From an uncultured Verrucomicrobiota bacterium (GTDB taxonomy: Bacteria; Verrucomicrobiota; Verrucomicrobiia; Opitutales; Opitutaceae): a stretch of DNA of 41,996 nucleotides. The DNA is taken from assembly GCA_913058185.1 (NCBI GenBank), contig CAJXQX010000029.1, positions 1 through 41,996 on the forward strand, in the 5' to 3' direction. Positions 9,172 to 18,273 of this stretch are shown here, one piece after another. Under the pieces are notes generated by a model. That model searched no databases. It worked only from the letters and a program-made list of their open reading frames with translations, and was not told the DNA's origin. The position numbers were made by a program, and so were the translations under genes. The number at the start of each line of letters is the position of its first letter. The first letter of the stretch is position 1.

Positions 9172-9747
9172 TTATTCGCCTCCGGGTATGAATAGGGTTT
9201 GGCCGATCTGAACCTTGGTCGCATCCGTAATCTGGTTCGCGTTCATGATGTCCTTCACCGACGAGTTGAAACGGGCCGCAACTCTCGAAATCGTATCACC
9301 ACTTTGCATGGTGTAAGTCACCCCGGTCTTTTCAAAATCGTCGTTGAAAGTTGGCGTGGTGATCGCTCGCGCTTGTGAAACGCCCTTTGCCACGGAAGCG
9401 ACGGATTCATTGGTGGCTTTGGCCAGCTGCTGAATGGCCTTGGCGGCTTTAGCCTGCGTCGTAGAATCACCTAAAGCGACGGCCTGATTCAACTCGGCGA
9501 CAGCTTCGTTGAGTTGGGCGACGGTGGCGTAGGTCCGGTCCATGCCCTCGGTGGAACGGAGTAAGGCTGCGTTCTCACGCTCGAGTTGCTCGACCCGCAA
9601 ATTGAGTGAGCCCACGCGCTGAACTAAGATCCGCACGTCCTCCCGCATGCCCGCCACCTGAGCGCCAAGATTTGATTGGTTGGTTTGTGCCCCTCCGTGA
9701 GTTGCAATCGTTAGCGCGATCAGCGCCATCAATCCAGAATACTTCAT
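9172..9747 (-). CDS. Exported LysM-domain protein with coiled coil
   Basis: A 191-residue exported protein. It has a signal peptide (MKYSGLMALIALTIATHGGAQ), a central coiled-coil region about residues 30-110 (for example REDVRILVQRVGSLNLRVEQ and the Ala-rich KAAKAIQQLAK), and one C-terminal LysM domain with YTMQSGDTISRVAARFNSS and IQVGQTLFIPGG-like ending. LysM domains bind N-acetylglucosamine polymers, so it probably sits on peptidoglycan. The start at ATG 9747 gives the signal peptide; an ATG at 9783 adds 12 residues and is less likely. It lies between fmt and parB with very short gaps. The role is unknown; no catalytic domain is present. Confidence 0.85.
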   Translation of the reverse strand: MKYSGLMALIALTIATHGGAQTNQSNLGAQVAGMREDVRILVQRVGSLNLRVEQLERENAALLRSTEGMDRTYATVAQLNEAVAELNQAVALGDSTTQAKAAKAIQQLAKATNESVASVAKGVSQARAITTPTFNDDFEKTGVTYTMQSGDTISRVAARFNSSVKDIMNANQITDATKVQIGQTLFIPGGE

Positions 9748-9804
9748 TGCCCCTAACTTGAAAAAAAGCGCCGAGGAAAACAAGGGGCTTGTGCGACGAA
9801 GTGA

Positions 9805-10809
9805 CTACTTTGCTTTCGTAATCAGTTCCGGCATGGCCTGGGAGGGAATCTCCGTGCCTCGCTCGACCGGAAAACCGCGCAGGAATTCGGCCGTAGGCAA
9901 CATGCGGCCTCCGGGCCGCTGCAAACGTAACATCCGGAGCAAACCACTCCCGGTGCCTACGATCAGAGCCTCATCATCGTGGCCCACCACGTGACCTGCC
10001 GCGCCTTCTCCCTCCGCCGTCTCAGCTAACGCAATGCGCACGATTTGTCCGTTAATTTGGACTCTGCAACCAGGCCAAGGGTGCAGGCCGTTGATGCGAT
10101 CCACGAGGATTTGAGCCGAAGCGGTGAAATCCAGGACACCATCGGACTTGGTGAGTTTTCGACAAAATGTGGCGGCGGCGTGCTCTTGTTCGGCAAACTC
10201 GAGCGTCTCATTCGCGAGGGCCGTAAGATTTCGCGCGACCAAAGGCGTGCAAGCTCCCGCCAGTTTCGCTTCGAGTTCCAAGGCGGTATCACGTGGGTCA
10301 ATCGAAACTCTTTCAATATCGGCGACCGGCCCGGCATCGAGTTCGCGCACGATTCGCATCAATGATATACCGGTTTCCGCGTCGCCGCTGAGCACGGCAC
10401 TTTGAATAGGTGATGCTCCGCGAAAGTGCGGCAAAATCGAAGCGTGCAAATTTAATGTGCCCAGCCGTGGGGTCTCGATGAAGGCGTCGCGGAGAATGTG
10501 ACCATAAGCCATGACCAATGAGACATCCGGCTCCATTGCGGCCATCTCCAGCCGAACTTCCTCGTTTAATTTCGCCGGCTGCTGCACGGGAATTTCGTGA
10601 TTAATCGCCCACGTTTTAATGGCGTTGGGCACCACCTTCTGGCCTCGGCCGACGGCGCGATCGGGCTGAGTGAAGACACTGATTACCTCAACCTGCTTTC
10701 GGCCATCCGCGCCGATCAACCATTCGAGTAATGGCAGCGCGATGGGGTCGGACCCCATGAAAACCAATCTGAGTCGCTCAGTCTTCAAGCGTTTCGATAT
10801 CGGATTCAT
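9805..10809 (-). CDS. fmt: Methionyl-tRNA formyltransferase
   Basis: Fmt formylates initiator methionyl-tRNA with 10-formyl-tetrahydrofolate. The product from ATG 10809 is 334 residues, slightly longer than the usual 310-320. Family marks are RLRLVFMGSDPIALPLLEWL at the start, VMAYGHILRD, the catalytic LNLHASILPHFRGASPIQ (Asn and His), and the conserved DAGPV with later AKLTKSDG-like C-terminal domain (CRKLTKSDGVLDF). The start overlaps the 3' end of der by 32 bases, which suggests translational coupling; ATG 10758 would remove the RLVFMG strand and is rejected. It sits in the run Lrp, aminotransferase, der, fmt, LysM, parB. Confidence 0.95.
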   Translation of the reverse strand: MNPISKRLKTERLRLVFMGSDPIALPLLEWLIGADGRKQVEVISVFTQPDRAVGRGQKVVPNAIKTWAINHEIPVQQPAKLNEEVRLEMAAMEPDVSLVMAYGHILRDAFIETPRLGTLNLHASILPHFRGASPIQSAVLSGDAETGISLMRIVRELDAGPVADIERVSIDPRDTALELEAKLAGACTPLVARNLTALANETLEFAEQEHAAATFCRKLTKSDGVLDFTASAQILVDRINGLHPWPGCRVQINGQIVRIALAETAEGEGAAGHVVGHDDEALIVGTGSGLLRMLRLQRPGGRMLPTAEFLRGFPVERGTEIPSQAMPELITKAK

Positions 10810-12253
10810 CACCCTCCTCCACCGCAGGACGCTTGGTTCGTAACGGGACACCTCTCCCGCGATCCTTGTGCTTTTCCTTGCCCACGAGGTGGAACATCAC
10901 CGGGCAACCCTCGAGTCCGAATTCGCGCACGATATTATTTTCGAGGTAGCGACGGTAGTTCTCCGGAAGCTTCTCTTCACGATTGCAGAAAATCCGAATC
11001 CGCAAGGGGCGATTTCCGGTCTGGGTTGCGTAGAAGATTTTGAAGCGACGGCCCCCAATAATGGGAGGCGGATTTCGTTCGGCAATTTTTGTGATCAGCG
11101 CATTCAAACGCGCCGTAGGAATCTTGGTATCTAACAGACGATTTATCTTCACCGCCGCATTTAGCATGCGATCAATTTCGAAGTTTCGCGTCGCCGATAC
11201 AAATATAACCGGCGAACCGGCCGTAAAGAAGAGGCGATCGAAAAGAGCCTTTTCATACTTCGTGCGGTAGTCGCGTTCGTTTTTGTAGATCTCCGTTTCA
11301 GGATCATCATCTTCGAAAGCTTTCAGCACGAGGTCCCACTTGTTCACCAAAACGATGATGGGCTTGTGCTCCTTGACCGCTTCACCCGCGATCGCCTTGT
11401 CCTGGGTGGTCACCCCATCATGCGCGTCGACCACCATGAAAATGATGTCGGCGCGTGGAATGGCGTCTATAGAACGCAAGCGGGAGAAGTATTCCACCGG
11501 CGATGCGAGCTTAGTCTGAGCCTTAATTCCTGCGGTATCGATTAACTTAAAACTGACATGTTTTCCGTGCCGCGTTTTGAAACGAAACGGCAGCTCTACC
11601 GCGTCACGGGTGGTCCCGGGGGTGGCACTGACAATCAATCGTTCGTTTTTAAGCAGGCGATTACCGAGAGATGATTTACCGACATTGGGGCGTCCAATGA
11701 AACAGACACAAAGCGGATCATCTGCGGTTTTAAGGTCTTCTTCCGCGAAAGGAGCCGGACCGAGCCGCTTAATGATTTCCTCCCGCAACTCCCCTTCTCC
11801 GCGGCCGTGTTCAGCCGACACCCGGGCCGGTTCGCCGAGTCCAAGACGATAGACCTCAGCGAGGTCGACCTTTTCGTCATCGAAATCGGCTTTATTGACC
11901 ACGAGCAGCACGTCTTTTTTTGAACGACGCAACATCTGCGCGATCCGCGTATCCAGTGAATTGATACCCTCAATTCCGTCGAGGATGAACAGGATAAGAT
12001 CGGCCGCCGCGATGGCGAAATCCACCTGCTTTTCGGATGCCTCAATGAGTTCGGCCGTGCTTTCGCCACCGACCAAACCTAGTCCTCCCGTATCCATTAG
12101 GGTGAAGGCCCCAGGGTCCACTTCGGCGGAAACGACATCGCGCGTGATGCCGGGCTGATCGTGCACGATCGAAACGCGCCTTTTGACCAAACGGTTAAAA
12201 AGACGGCTCTTACCCACATTGGGACGACCGACAATGGCAACGGAACGAGGCAT
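10778..12253 (-). CDS. der: Ribosome-associated GTPase Der (EngA)
   Basis: Der is an essential double GTPase needed for maturation of the 50S ribosomal subunit. The 491-residue product has two G domains in tandem: the first with GRPNVGKSRLFNRLV at residue 8, DTGG and NKAD; the second with GRPNVGKSSLGNRLL near residue 190, DTAG and NKWD. A KH-like C-terminal domain (IKIFYATQTGNRPLRIRIF-type stretch, then PENYRRYLENNIVREFG) completes it. After this comes a short charged tail (KRPAVEEGDESDIETLED). The start at 12253 lies two bases after the aminotransferase stop, consistent with one transcript. Confidence 0.97.
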   Translation of the reverse strand: MPRSVAIVGRPNVGKSRLFNRLVKRRVSIVHDQPGITRDVVSAEVDPGAFTLMDTGGLGLVGGESTAELIEASEKQVDFAIAAADLILFILDGIEGINSLDTRIAQMLRRSKKDVLLVVNKADFDDEKVDLAEVYRLGLGEPARVSAEHGRGEGELREEIIKRLGPAPFAEEDLKTADDPLCVCFIGRPNVGKSSLGNRLLKNERLIVSATPGTTRDAVELPFRFKTRHGKHVSFKLIDTAGIKAQTKLASPVEYFSRLRSIDAIPRADIIFMVVDAHDGVTTQDKAIAGEAVKEHKPIIVLVNKWDLVLKAFEDDDPETEIYKNERDYRTKYEKALFDRLFFTAGSPVIFVSATRNFEIDRMLNAAVKINRLLDTKIPTARLNALITKIAERNPPPIIGGRRFKIFYATQTGNRPLRIRIFCNREEKLPENYRRYLENNIVREFGLEGCPVMFHLVGKEKHKDRGRGVPLRTKRPAVEEGDESDIETLED

Positions 12254-12255
12254 AA

Positions 12256-13437
12256 TTAAGATTTCTTTTTAGAGATGAACCGCTCCATGCGATCACAGGC
12301 CGTAATCAGGTCTTCGTATCCTGTAGCAAAACAGGCACGGAAGTGTCCCTGGCCACCAGGGCCAAAAGCGGTCCCCGGCACGACGGCCACTTTTTCGGCA
12401 TCAAGGAGTCCGACGGCAAACTCGCCTTCGGTCATGCCAACGTTTTTCACACTGGGAAATGCGTAGAAGGATCCACGCGGAGAATGACACGTGAGACCCA
12501 TTTCATTGAACCGACGCACCACGAGATCGCGGCGGCGGTGATATTGATCACGCATGTGCGCAACGGCATCGGCGCCATTCCGCAACGCTTCCACGGCGGC
12601 ATCTTGAGCAATGATTGAAGCGCACATCATGGAATACTGATGCACTTTCATCATCGCGTCGATGAGTTCTACCGGACCGCAAGCGTAGCCGATGCGCCAG
12701 CCGGTCATGGCAAATGCCTTGGAGAACCCATGCAAAAAGATCGTGCGATCCGCCATTCCGGGGAAGGTGGCGATGCTGGTGTGCTCGCCGTCGAAAGTGA
12801 GTTCGGAGTAGATCTCGTCACTCAATACCAGGAGGTCTTTCTCTCGCGCAAAATTGGCAATTTGGGCCAATTGCTCACGCGAACAGGTTCCACCGGTCGG
12901 ATTGCAGGGAAGATTGAGAATCAGGATCTTGGTTCCGGGCTGCCAAGCGGCCTCAAGCGCCTCGGCCGTGAGCGCGAAGTTGTCTTTGGCGTAAGTTGGC
13001 ACGGGGACGGGCTCACCGTGGGCCAGTTCGATGCTCGGATGGTATGAAACGTAGCAAGGTTGATGATACATCACCTTGTCACCGGGATTGAGGAAGGCCC
13101 GGAACGCCAAATCGAGTGCTTCGGAAACACCCACCGTTACGATCACCTGGTCTTCAGGGCGATAATCGACGCTGAAATTCTTGCTGACATAGCGGGAAAT
13201 CTCCTGCCGCAGTTCGAGTAAGCCGAGGTTGGAGGTGTAGTAGGTCCGGCCTTTTTCGAGGCCATAAATCGCGGCTTCCCGGATATGCCACGGTGTGGCG
13301 AAGTCGGGTTCACCGACACCTAAGGAAATGACATTCTGGCCTTCCATCTTGGCCACGAGTTCGAAAAAGTCGCGGATGCCGCTTTTGGGTAACGAAGCAA
13401 CGTGGCTCGCTACCCATTGGGAAGGATTAGTTTGCAT
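12256..13437 (-). CDS. Class I/II pyridoxal-phosphate aminotransferase
   Basis: A 393-residue fold-type I PLP enzyme of the aspartate aminotransferase family. Clear marks are ISLGVGEPDFATP at the N-terminus, YTSNLGLLELRQEISRY, LNLPCNPTGG (Asn contacting PLP), SDEIYSELTFDGEH, and the Schiff-base lysine in HGFSKAFAMTGWRIGY (Lys240), with a C-terminal PGTAFGPGGQGHFRACFA (substrate carboxylate Arg). Closest in look to the AraT/PatA-like group of aromatic or broad-specificity aminotransferases, but the substrate cannot be assigned. It lies 12 bases downstream of an Lrp/AsnC regulator gene and two bases upstream of der; regulation by the neighbouring Lrp protein is plausible but inferred. Confidence 0.9.
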   Translation of the reverse strand: MQTNPSQWVASHVASLPKSGIRDFFELVAKMEGQNVISLGVGEPDFATPWHIREAAIYGLEKGRTYYTSNLGLLELRQEISRYVSKNFSVDYRPEDQVIVTVGVSEALDLAFRAFLNPGDKVMYHQPCYVSYHPSIELAHGEPVPVPTYAKDNFALTAEALEAAWQPGTKILILNLPCNPTGGTCSREQLAQIANFAREKDLLVLSDEIYSELTFDGEHTSIATFPGMADRTIFLHGFSKAFAMTGWRIGYACGPVELIDAMMKVHQYSMMCASIIAQDAAVEALRNGADAVAHMRDQYHRRRDLVVRRFNEMGLTCHSPRGSFYAFPSVKNVGMTEGEFAVGLLDAEKVAVVPGTAFGPGGQGHFRACFATGYEDLITACDRMERFISKKKS

Positions 13438-13449
13438 GATCGTGGAAAG

Positions 13450-13938
13450 TTACGGCGCGACTTGGAGTCGGCTTTCTGACGAGTCCTTACGATTCAGCAT
13501 GAACCCCTGGTCCTTGTAGTATCGCAGCAAAAAATGAGTGGCGGTAGAAAGGACGCCTTCGATCGTCGAAAGTCTCTCCGAGACGAATCCAGCGACCTTT
13601 TGGAGGGATTTACCGCGGACGATGACCAACAGATCATAGCCTCCCGACACGAGCATACAGGTGTGCACCTCATCGAATCGGCTGATTCGCTCCGCCAACC
13701 GATCGAAACCACCGTCACGTTCGGGTGTGATACGCACTTCGATAATCGCTTCGACCGCTGCTTCTGCTGCTGCCTCTTGGGAGAGATCGAGCACAGGACG
13801 CCAGCCGAGGAAGATTTTATCTTTTTTCAGCTGCTCCAAGTGCTGTTCAACATCGGACTCCGAAAGACCCGCAACGTGCGCCATATGCGCAGTTGTGAGG
13901 CTACCGCCTTCGAGTAACAGCTTAAGAACAGGGTTCAT
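13450..13938 (-). CDS. Lrp/AsnC family transcriptional regulator
   Basis: A 162-residue feast/famine-type regulator. The N-terminal winged helix-turn-helix reads GGSLTTAHMAHVAGLSESDV then EQHLEQLKKDKIFLGWRPVL; the C-terminal part is the RAM ligand-binding fold (EAIIEVRITPERDGGFDRLA, FDEVHTCMLVSGGYDLLVIV, LSTIEGVLSTATHFLLRYYK). Such proteins usually sense amino acids as octamers and control amino-acid genes. It is the first gene of the minus-strand run that continues with an aminotransferase, so control of that gene and self-control are likely. The 353-base region upstream is where an operator would be expected. Confidence 0.9.
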   Translation of the reverse strand: MNPVLKLLLEGGSLTTAHMAHVAGLSESDVEQHLEQLKKDKIFLGWRPVLDLSQEAAAEAAVEAIIEVRITPERDGGFDRLAERISRFDEVHTCMLVSGGYDLLVIVRGKSLQKVAGFVSERLSTIEGVLSTATHFLLRYYKDQGFMLNRKDSSESRLQVAP

Positions 13939-14291
13939 AGTTGGACACTTTCACAGTCCCCACCCCGACAAATCGACTAAAATCTTTGAAGGACCGTTCC
14001 AAACCACCCCGCGGACAAACCCTTTTAACAACCAACAGGTGTGCCACTTCACCGCATTTTTGCCACGAATGGACCCGAATTAGTCGTGACGCACCCCGAC
14101 CTCGCGTCGCCTAGCCAAAGCAGCAATCCCATTCTAAGAGTTCGTATTTAAGGTGGTTTCTTCGCGGAGCGGTAGCGAAGTCCTCCGTGTCCAATCGTGG
14201 TTGAAACACCCTGCGTGGCTTCAAATAGTCTGTTGTCTCCAAAAAAAAGCTGTCCGGTGGCAGGCAGCCCCGTTCAAATCATCCCTTACGC
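13939..14291. other. Divergent intergenic region, Lrp operon / ffh
   Basis: No gene is visible. The region separates the Lrp-led minus-strand operon from ffh, so it should hold both promoters; I cannot place -35/-10 boxes with confidence. A hairpin with arms CTTCGC (14160-14165) and GCGAAG (14175-14180) is present, and an A8 run (about 14241-14248) precedes a GCTG...CAGC inverted pair. I looked for an SRP RNA gene here because ffh follows, and did not find its conserved core. Confidence 0.5.
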
Positions 14292-15689
14292 ATGTTCGAG
14301 TCACTCAGCGATAAACTCTCCTCCACCCTCCGCAACCTGCGCGGCGTGGGCAAACTGTCCGAAGAAAACATGGCGGATGCGCTCAAAGAGGTGCGCACCT
14401 CCTTGTTAGCTGCTGACGTGCACTTCAAGGTCGCCCGCCAATTCGTCGATCGCATCCGCGAAAAAGTCGTCGGCGAGGATGTGCTGAAAGGCGTCACGCC
14501 CGGTCAGCAGATCATCAAAATCATTTCGGACGAGCTGGAGTCCTTACTCGGCGAAGGCGAAACCCAGCTCAATCCCAAGAAACCACTCAAAGTATTGATG
14601 GTGGGTTTGCATGGGTCGGGTAAAACCACGTCCACCGCCAAGCTGGCTACCCTCCTCAAGAAAAAGGACTACGCCAACCCGCACGTTGTTGCCTGTGATA
14701 TTTATCGTCCGGCAGCAATCGATCAGCTCGAGATTTTAGCCCAAGCCAACGGCCTCGGCTTCACCTGTGACCGTGACTCCAAGAACGTTCCCGCTATCGG
14801 CCGCCAAGGCCTCGCCGCCGGAAAGTCAGCTGCCGCCGACCTGATCATATTCGATACCGCCGGTCGTCTACAGATCGATGAGGACCTCATTGAAGAGGTG
14901 AAGAAACTGCGCGACGTCGTGCAGCCTGATGAAGTGTTCCTCGTGGCGGACGGTGCCTTGGGCCAAGAGGCGGTCAATGTGGCCAAGGCGTTCCACGAAG
15001 CGCTCAACCTGACCGGACTGATCCTGACGAAGATGGATGGTGATGCCCGTGGCGGCGCGGCCCTTTCGATCAAGACCATCACCGGAGTCCCGATTAAGTT
15101 CATCGGTCTCGGTGAGAAGGTTGAAGATTTTGAACCGTTCCATCCTGATCGCCTCGCGTCGCGGATTCTCGGTATGGGCGACGTGGTTTCTCTGGTCGAG
15201 AAAGCGCAGGAGAATGTTGATCAAGGCGAAGCTGAACGCATGGCCGAGAAATTGGCCAAAGGAGACTTCAATCTCGAGGACTTCATGTCCCAGATGCAGC
15301 AGGTCAAAAAGATGGGCAGCGTATCCAGTCTGGCCTCGATGTTGCCCGGCATGAACAACGTCAAACTCGACGATAATGCCGACAAAGGCATGGCTCGCAA
15401 CGAAGCGATCCTGCAATCGATGACCAAACAAGAACGACAAAAGCCGATGATATTGAATGGCAGCCGTCGTATGCGCATTGCCAAAGGCTCCGGCGTTAAA
15501 GTGGTCGAAGTGAATCAATTACTGAAACAGTTCCAGCAGATGCAGAAGATGATGAAGATGATGAAGGGCTCCAAGGGCCGAAAGATGATGAAGAAGATGC
15601 AAGCCATGGGCGGCCCTGGTGGAGGTATGCCAGGCGGCGGAATGCCCATGGGCGGCGGCGGAGGCATGCCCAGTCTCGGTAAATGGTAA
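14292..15689 (+). CDS. ffh: Signal recognition particle protein Ffh (SRP54)
   Basis: Ffh binds signal sequences of nascent membrane proteins and, with SRP RNA and FtsY, delivers ribosomes to the membrane. The 465-residue product has the N domain ([20 protein letters not shown]), the GTPase G domain ([38 protein letters not shown]) and a methionine-rich M domain ([14 protein letters not shown], then the [13 protein letters not shown]-binding helix). The C-terminus ends in an unusually Met/Lys- then Gly/Met-rich tail ([10 protein letters not shown], then [16 protein letters not shown]). No ribosomal protein S16 or rimM follows, unlike the common order. A possible short hairpin terminator lies just downstream. 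Confidence 0.97.
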   Translation: MFESLSDKLSSTLRNLRGVGKLSEENMADALKEVRTSLLAADVHFKVARQFVDRIREKVVGEDVLKGVTPGQQIIKIISDELESLLGEGETQLNPKKPLKVLMVGLHGSGKTTSTAKLATLLKKKDYANPHVVACDIYRPAAIDQLEILAQANGLGFTCDRDSKNVPAIGRQGLAAGKSAAADLIIFDTAGRLQIDEDLIEEVKKLRDVVQPDEVFLVADGALGQEAVNVAKAFHEALNLTGLILTKMDGDARGGAALSIKTITGVPIKFIGLGEKVEDFEPFHPDRLASRILGMGDVVSLVEKAQENVDQGEAERMAEKLAKGDFNLEDFMSQMQQVKKMGSVSSLASMLPGMNNVKLDDNADKGMARNEAILQSMTKQERQKPMILNGSRRMRIAKGSGVKVVEVNQLLKQFQQMQKMMKMMKGSKGRKMMKKMQAMGGPGGGMPGGGMPMGGGGGMPSLGKW

Positions 15690-16026
15690 ATGGAGCTTCT
15701 TAACTGAACGGCTTCCCGTTCTTCCGTCAGATTAATCGGCTAGCCGCAGGTTGCGGTGTCCGGTTGTCACGGGAACTAACAAAGCTGAGCTCACGTTTCC
15801 GCCACTAGTCCCTCTTCTTTTTCTATATCGGATTGAAAAGCTGACCATAAATCGACCGTGAAACGATTCGTTCGGTCGTAATCCGACAGGGATACTAGGA
15901 ATTGTTACGCAAGGATGATATATTGGGTTCACACGTTTAATTCGATTGTGTTAATAAATATTAACCCTAGCAGTCCTTTGGCCTCCAATTTAACAACAGA
16001 GTTTTGATCTGTCCTGAATAGTCGTA
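15690..16026. other. Intergenic region with nested hairpin and inverted repeat
   Basis: No gene is visible between ffh and the multicopper oxidase. Besides the tentative ffh terminator there are two structures. First, nested complementary arms: TCGGATT (15828-15834) with AATCCGA (15880-15886), CGACCG (15853-15858) with CGGTCG (15873-15878), and AACGA/TCGTT (15862-15866, 15868-15872). Second, GTTAATA (15950-15956) with TATTAAC (15959-15965), an operator-like AT-rich inverted repeat about 60 bases ahead of the oxidase start. Either could regulate the oxidase gene; neither matches a riboswitch class I can name. Confidence 0.5.
15706..15721 (+). terminator. Possible ffh terminator hairpin
   Basis: GAACGG (15706-15711) and CCGTTC (15716-15721) form a six-base stem with a CTTC loop, 17 bases after the ffh stop. 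The following bases are only weakly T-rich, so this is a tentative intrinsic terminator. Confidence 0.4.
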
Positions 16027-18273
16027 TTGATGAAGAAGCTCTTATCTCAGAACCTGATCTTGTGGATCACGCTGATCCTTTCACCCGTGGCGGTTAGCCC
16101 ATTGGAGGCCCAGAATCCTCTATTGGTTCCTCCCGCGCTGACTGGACCGACCTTCAACCTTACGATGGAGCGTGGGACGATGGATTTCGGCTTTGGTGGT
16201 CTCACGCCTACTGCCGGCTACAACGGTTCTTTTCTCGGTCCCACTTTGATCATGGAACGCGATGAGGATGTTGTGCTCAACGTCACCAACGAACTCGGGG
16301 AAATCACCACCACTCACTGGCATGGGATGCACGTTTCCTCTGAAAATGACGGCGGCCCGCACACCAAGATCAATCCCGGAGAGACCTGGTCTCCGGCGTT
16401 CACGGTGATGGATGGAGGGGCGACCATGTGGTATCACCCCCATTTGCACATGTTGACCAATCGGCATATCACCTTGGGGCTGGCGGGTATGATTCTGGTG
16501 CGGGACGAGATTGAAACTTCCGCGAATTTACCCCGAACCTACGGCGTAGATGAATTTCCGCTGTTTCTGATGGATCGATTGGTGGGAATTGAGAACCAGT
16601 TTATCGTCGCTGGTCTCGGCGAGACGTTGTTGGTAAACGGCACGCCGGACGCTTACCTGGAAGTCCCCGCTCAAATGGTGCGATTCCGAGTTGTCAACGC
16701 TTCGGCAGAACGGGGTTATTATTTCGGTTTAGCGGATGGTAAATCGTTCCAACTCATCGGCACGGATGGGGGGCTGCAGGAAGCGCCTCTGAGCATGGGG
16801 CGAATGTTGGTAACACCTGGTGAGCGACTCGACGTCGTCGTGGATTTGGGAGGAATGGAGGGAATGACTTTGGATGTGATGGCGTTCAATTCGGAGCTCA
16901 CGGGTATCGATATCCCAGGGTCTCCCAACGGACCGGGAGGAGGCAATGTGCTCGACGGGTTGGATCTGCGCCTCGTGCAACTACGAGTCGGCGCGCCGAC
17001 GGCCGAACCGGTCATGGAATTAGCGAACACGCTGCAAGCCGTGGCTCGACTGACCGAGGCGCAAGCGACCCGCACGCGCCGAATCGTGATGACGGGGTCT
17101 CCGCCGGCACCTTTCTTTTTGGATGATCAGCCGTTTGATCACGAAGTGATCAATCAGAGGGTTGATTTGAACGCGGTTGAGATTTGGGAGATCGAAAATG
17201 ATACGAGCTACGCCCACCCCTTTCATATCCATGATGTGCAGTTTTTCATCCTAGATATCGACGGGGAACCTCCCCCTCCGGAATTTTCTGGTCGAAAAGA
17301 CACCATCCTGGTGCGACGACGATCGACGGTGCGCTTCATCGCGATTTTTGATGACCATTCGAGTTCGGCCGTTCCCTACATGTATCATTGCCATGTATTT
17401 ACGCACGAAGATGAGGGCATGATGGCCCAGTTTATAGTTCAAGGTAACCAGCGGGCACCGGTAATCTTTGAGGGGCCGGCCCGGGTGGTAAACCTGTCAA
17501 CTCGCGCGCAGGTCGGTGGCAGTGCAGGCTCCCCCATCGCCGGTTTCGTGATCGAAGGTGCGGGTGCCAAAAAAATGGTGGTGCGCGCGGTAGGACCGAC
17601 CTTGAGATCATATGGAGTGACCACGGGATTGTCTGATCCTGATTTGTTTTTATCGCACTCGAATCAGCGGATAGCAGCCAACGATCGTTGGGGGCAGAAT
17701 CACGATGATCTATTTGAGGCCTTGGGCGCATTCGCTTTGGATACGCAAAGTGAAGATGCCGCCTTGGTGGGTTCTTTGGGCCCGGGCATTTACACCATGC
17801 CCGTTGGTGACGGTGGCGAATCTGGCGTAGTTCTACTGGAAATCTATGATGCCGTGGGAGGCGCTGAAGGTCCCGAATTGACCAATGCCAGCACCTTGGC
17901 GGAAGCCGGATCCGGAGACGCTACGTTGATTTCGGGTGTGGTGGTCGGTGGAGAAGGCACGGTTAAGCTATTGATTCGAGCTATTGGACCAACGTTGGCA
18001 TCTGACTATAATGTGCCCGGCGCACTGGCAGATGTGTCGATCAAGATCATCCGCGAGAATACCCAGATTGCCGCCAATAACAATTGGGGCACGTCCTCAA
18101 ACGTTGCAGAAATCGAACAGGCTGCTGCCACCGTGGGGGCATTTGCTATCTCTCGCACGAGTCTTGATGCGGCCGTGCTGATCGAACTTGCCCCAGGACC
18201 TTATTCCATCATTTCGGAGGCAATTGGTGGAACGCCCGGCAAAGTGCTGATGGAAATCTATCGGGTTCCTTAA
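16027..18273 (+). CDS. Secreted multicopper oxidase with two C-terminal 'RAVGPTL' domains
   Basis: A 748-residue exported enzyme. A signal peptide (to about residue 29) is followed by cupredoxin domains carrying all four copper motifs: HWHGMH (97-102), HPHLH (137-141), HPFHIH (397-402) and HCHVFTHEDEGMM (454-466), with Cys455, His460 and Met465 as expected type-1 copper ligands. Such enzymes oxidise metals or phenols and reduce oxygen to water; CotA/CueO-like relatives are known, but the substrate here is not evident. After residue 475 come two copies of a roughly 125-residue beta domain: AGFVIEGAGAKKMVVRAVGP with IAANDRWG, and SGVVVGGEGTVKLLIRAIGP with IAANNNWG, each ending in LLEIYD or LMEIYR. 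This repeat is typical of large exported proteins of Verrucomicrobiota, function unknown. Confidence 0.92.
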   Translation: MMKKLLSQNLILWITLILSPVAVSPLEAQNPLLVPPALTGPTFNLTMERGTMDFGFGGLTPTAGYNGSFLGPTLIMERDEDVVLNVTNELGEITTTHWHGMHVSSENDGGPHTKINPGETWSPAFTVMDGGATMWYHPHLHMLTNRHITLGLAGMILVRDEIETSANLPRTYGVDEFPLFLMDRLVGIENQFIVAGLGETLLVNGTPDAYLEVPAQMVRFRVVNASAERGYYFGLADGKSFQLIGTDGGLQEAPLSMGRMLVTPGERLDVVVDLGGMEGMTLDVMAFNSELTGIDIPGSPNGPGGGNVLDGLDLRLVQLRVGAPTAEPVMELANTLQAVARLTEAQATRTRRIVMTGSPPAPFFLDDQPFDHEVINQRVDLNAVEIWEIENDTSYAHPFHIHDVQFFILDIDGEPPPPEFSGRKDTILVRRRSTVRFIAIFDDHSSSAVPYMYHCHVFTHEDEGMMAQFIVQGNQRAPVIFEGPARVVNLSTRAQVGGSAGSPIAGFVIEGAGAKKMVVRAVGPTLRSYGVTTGLSDPDLFLSHSNQRIAANDRWGQNHDDLFEALGAFALDTQSEDAALVGSLGPGIYTMPVGDGGESGVVLLEIYDAVGGAEGPELTNASTLAEAGSGDATLISGVVVGGEGTVKLLIRAIGPTLASDYNVPGALADVSIKIIRENTQIAANNNWGTSSNVAEIEQAAATVGAFAISRTSLDAAVLIELAPGPYSIISEAIGGTPGKVLMEIYRVP

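Noticed and set aside
13939-14291. Possible SRP RNA gene next to ffh
   Set aside because: The conserved SRP RNA core (GGTCAGG with the GGAAGGAAGCAGCC-type tetraloop region) is absent.
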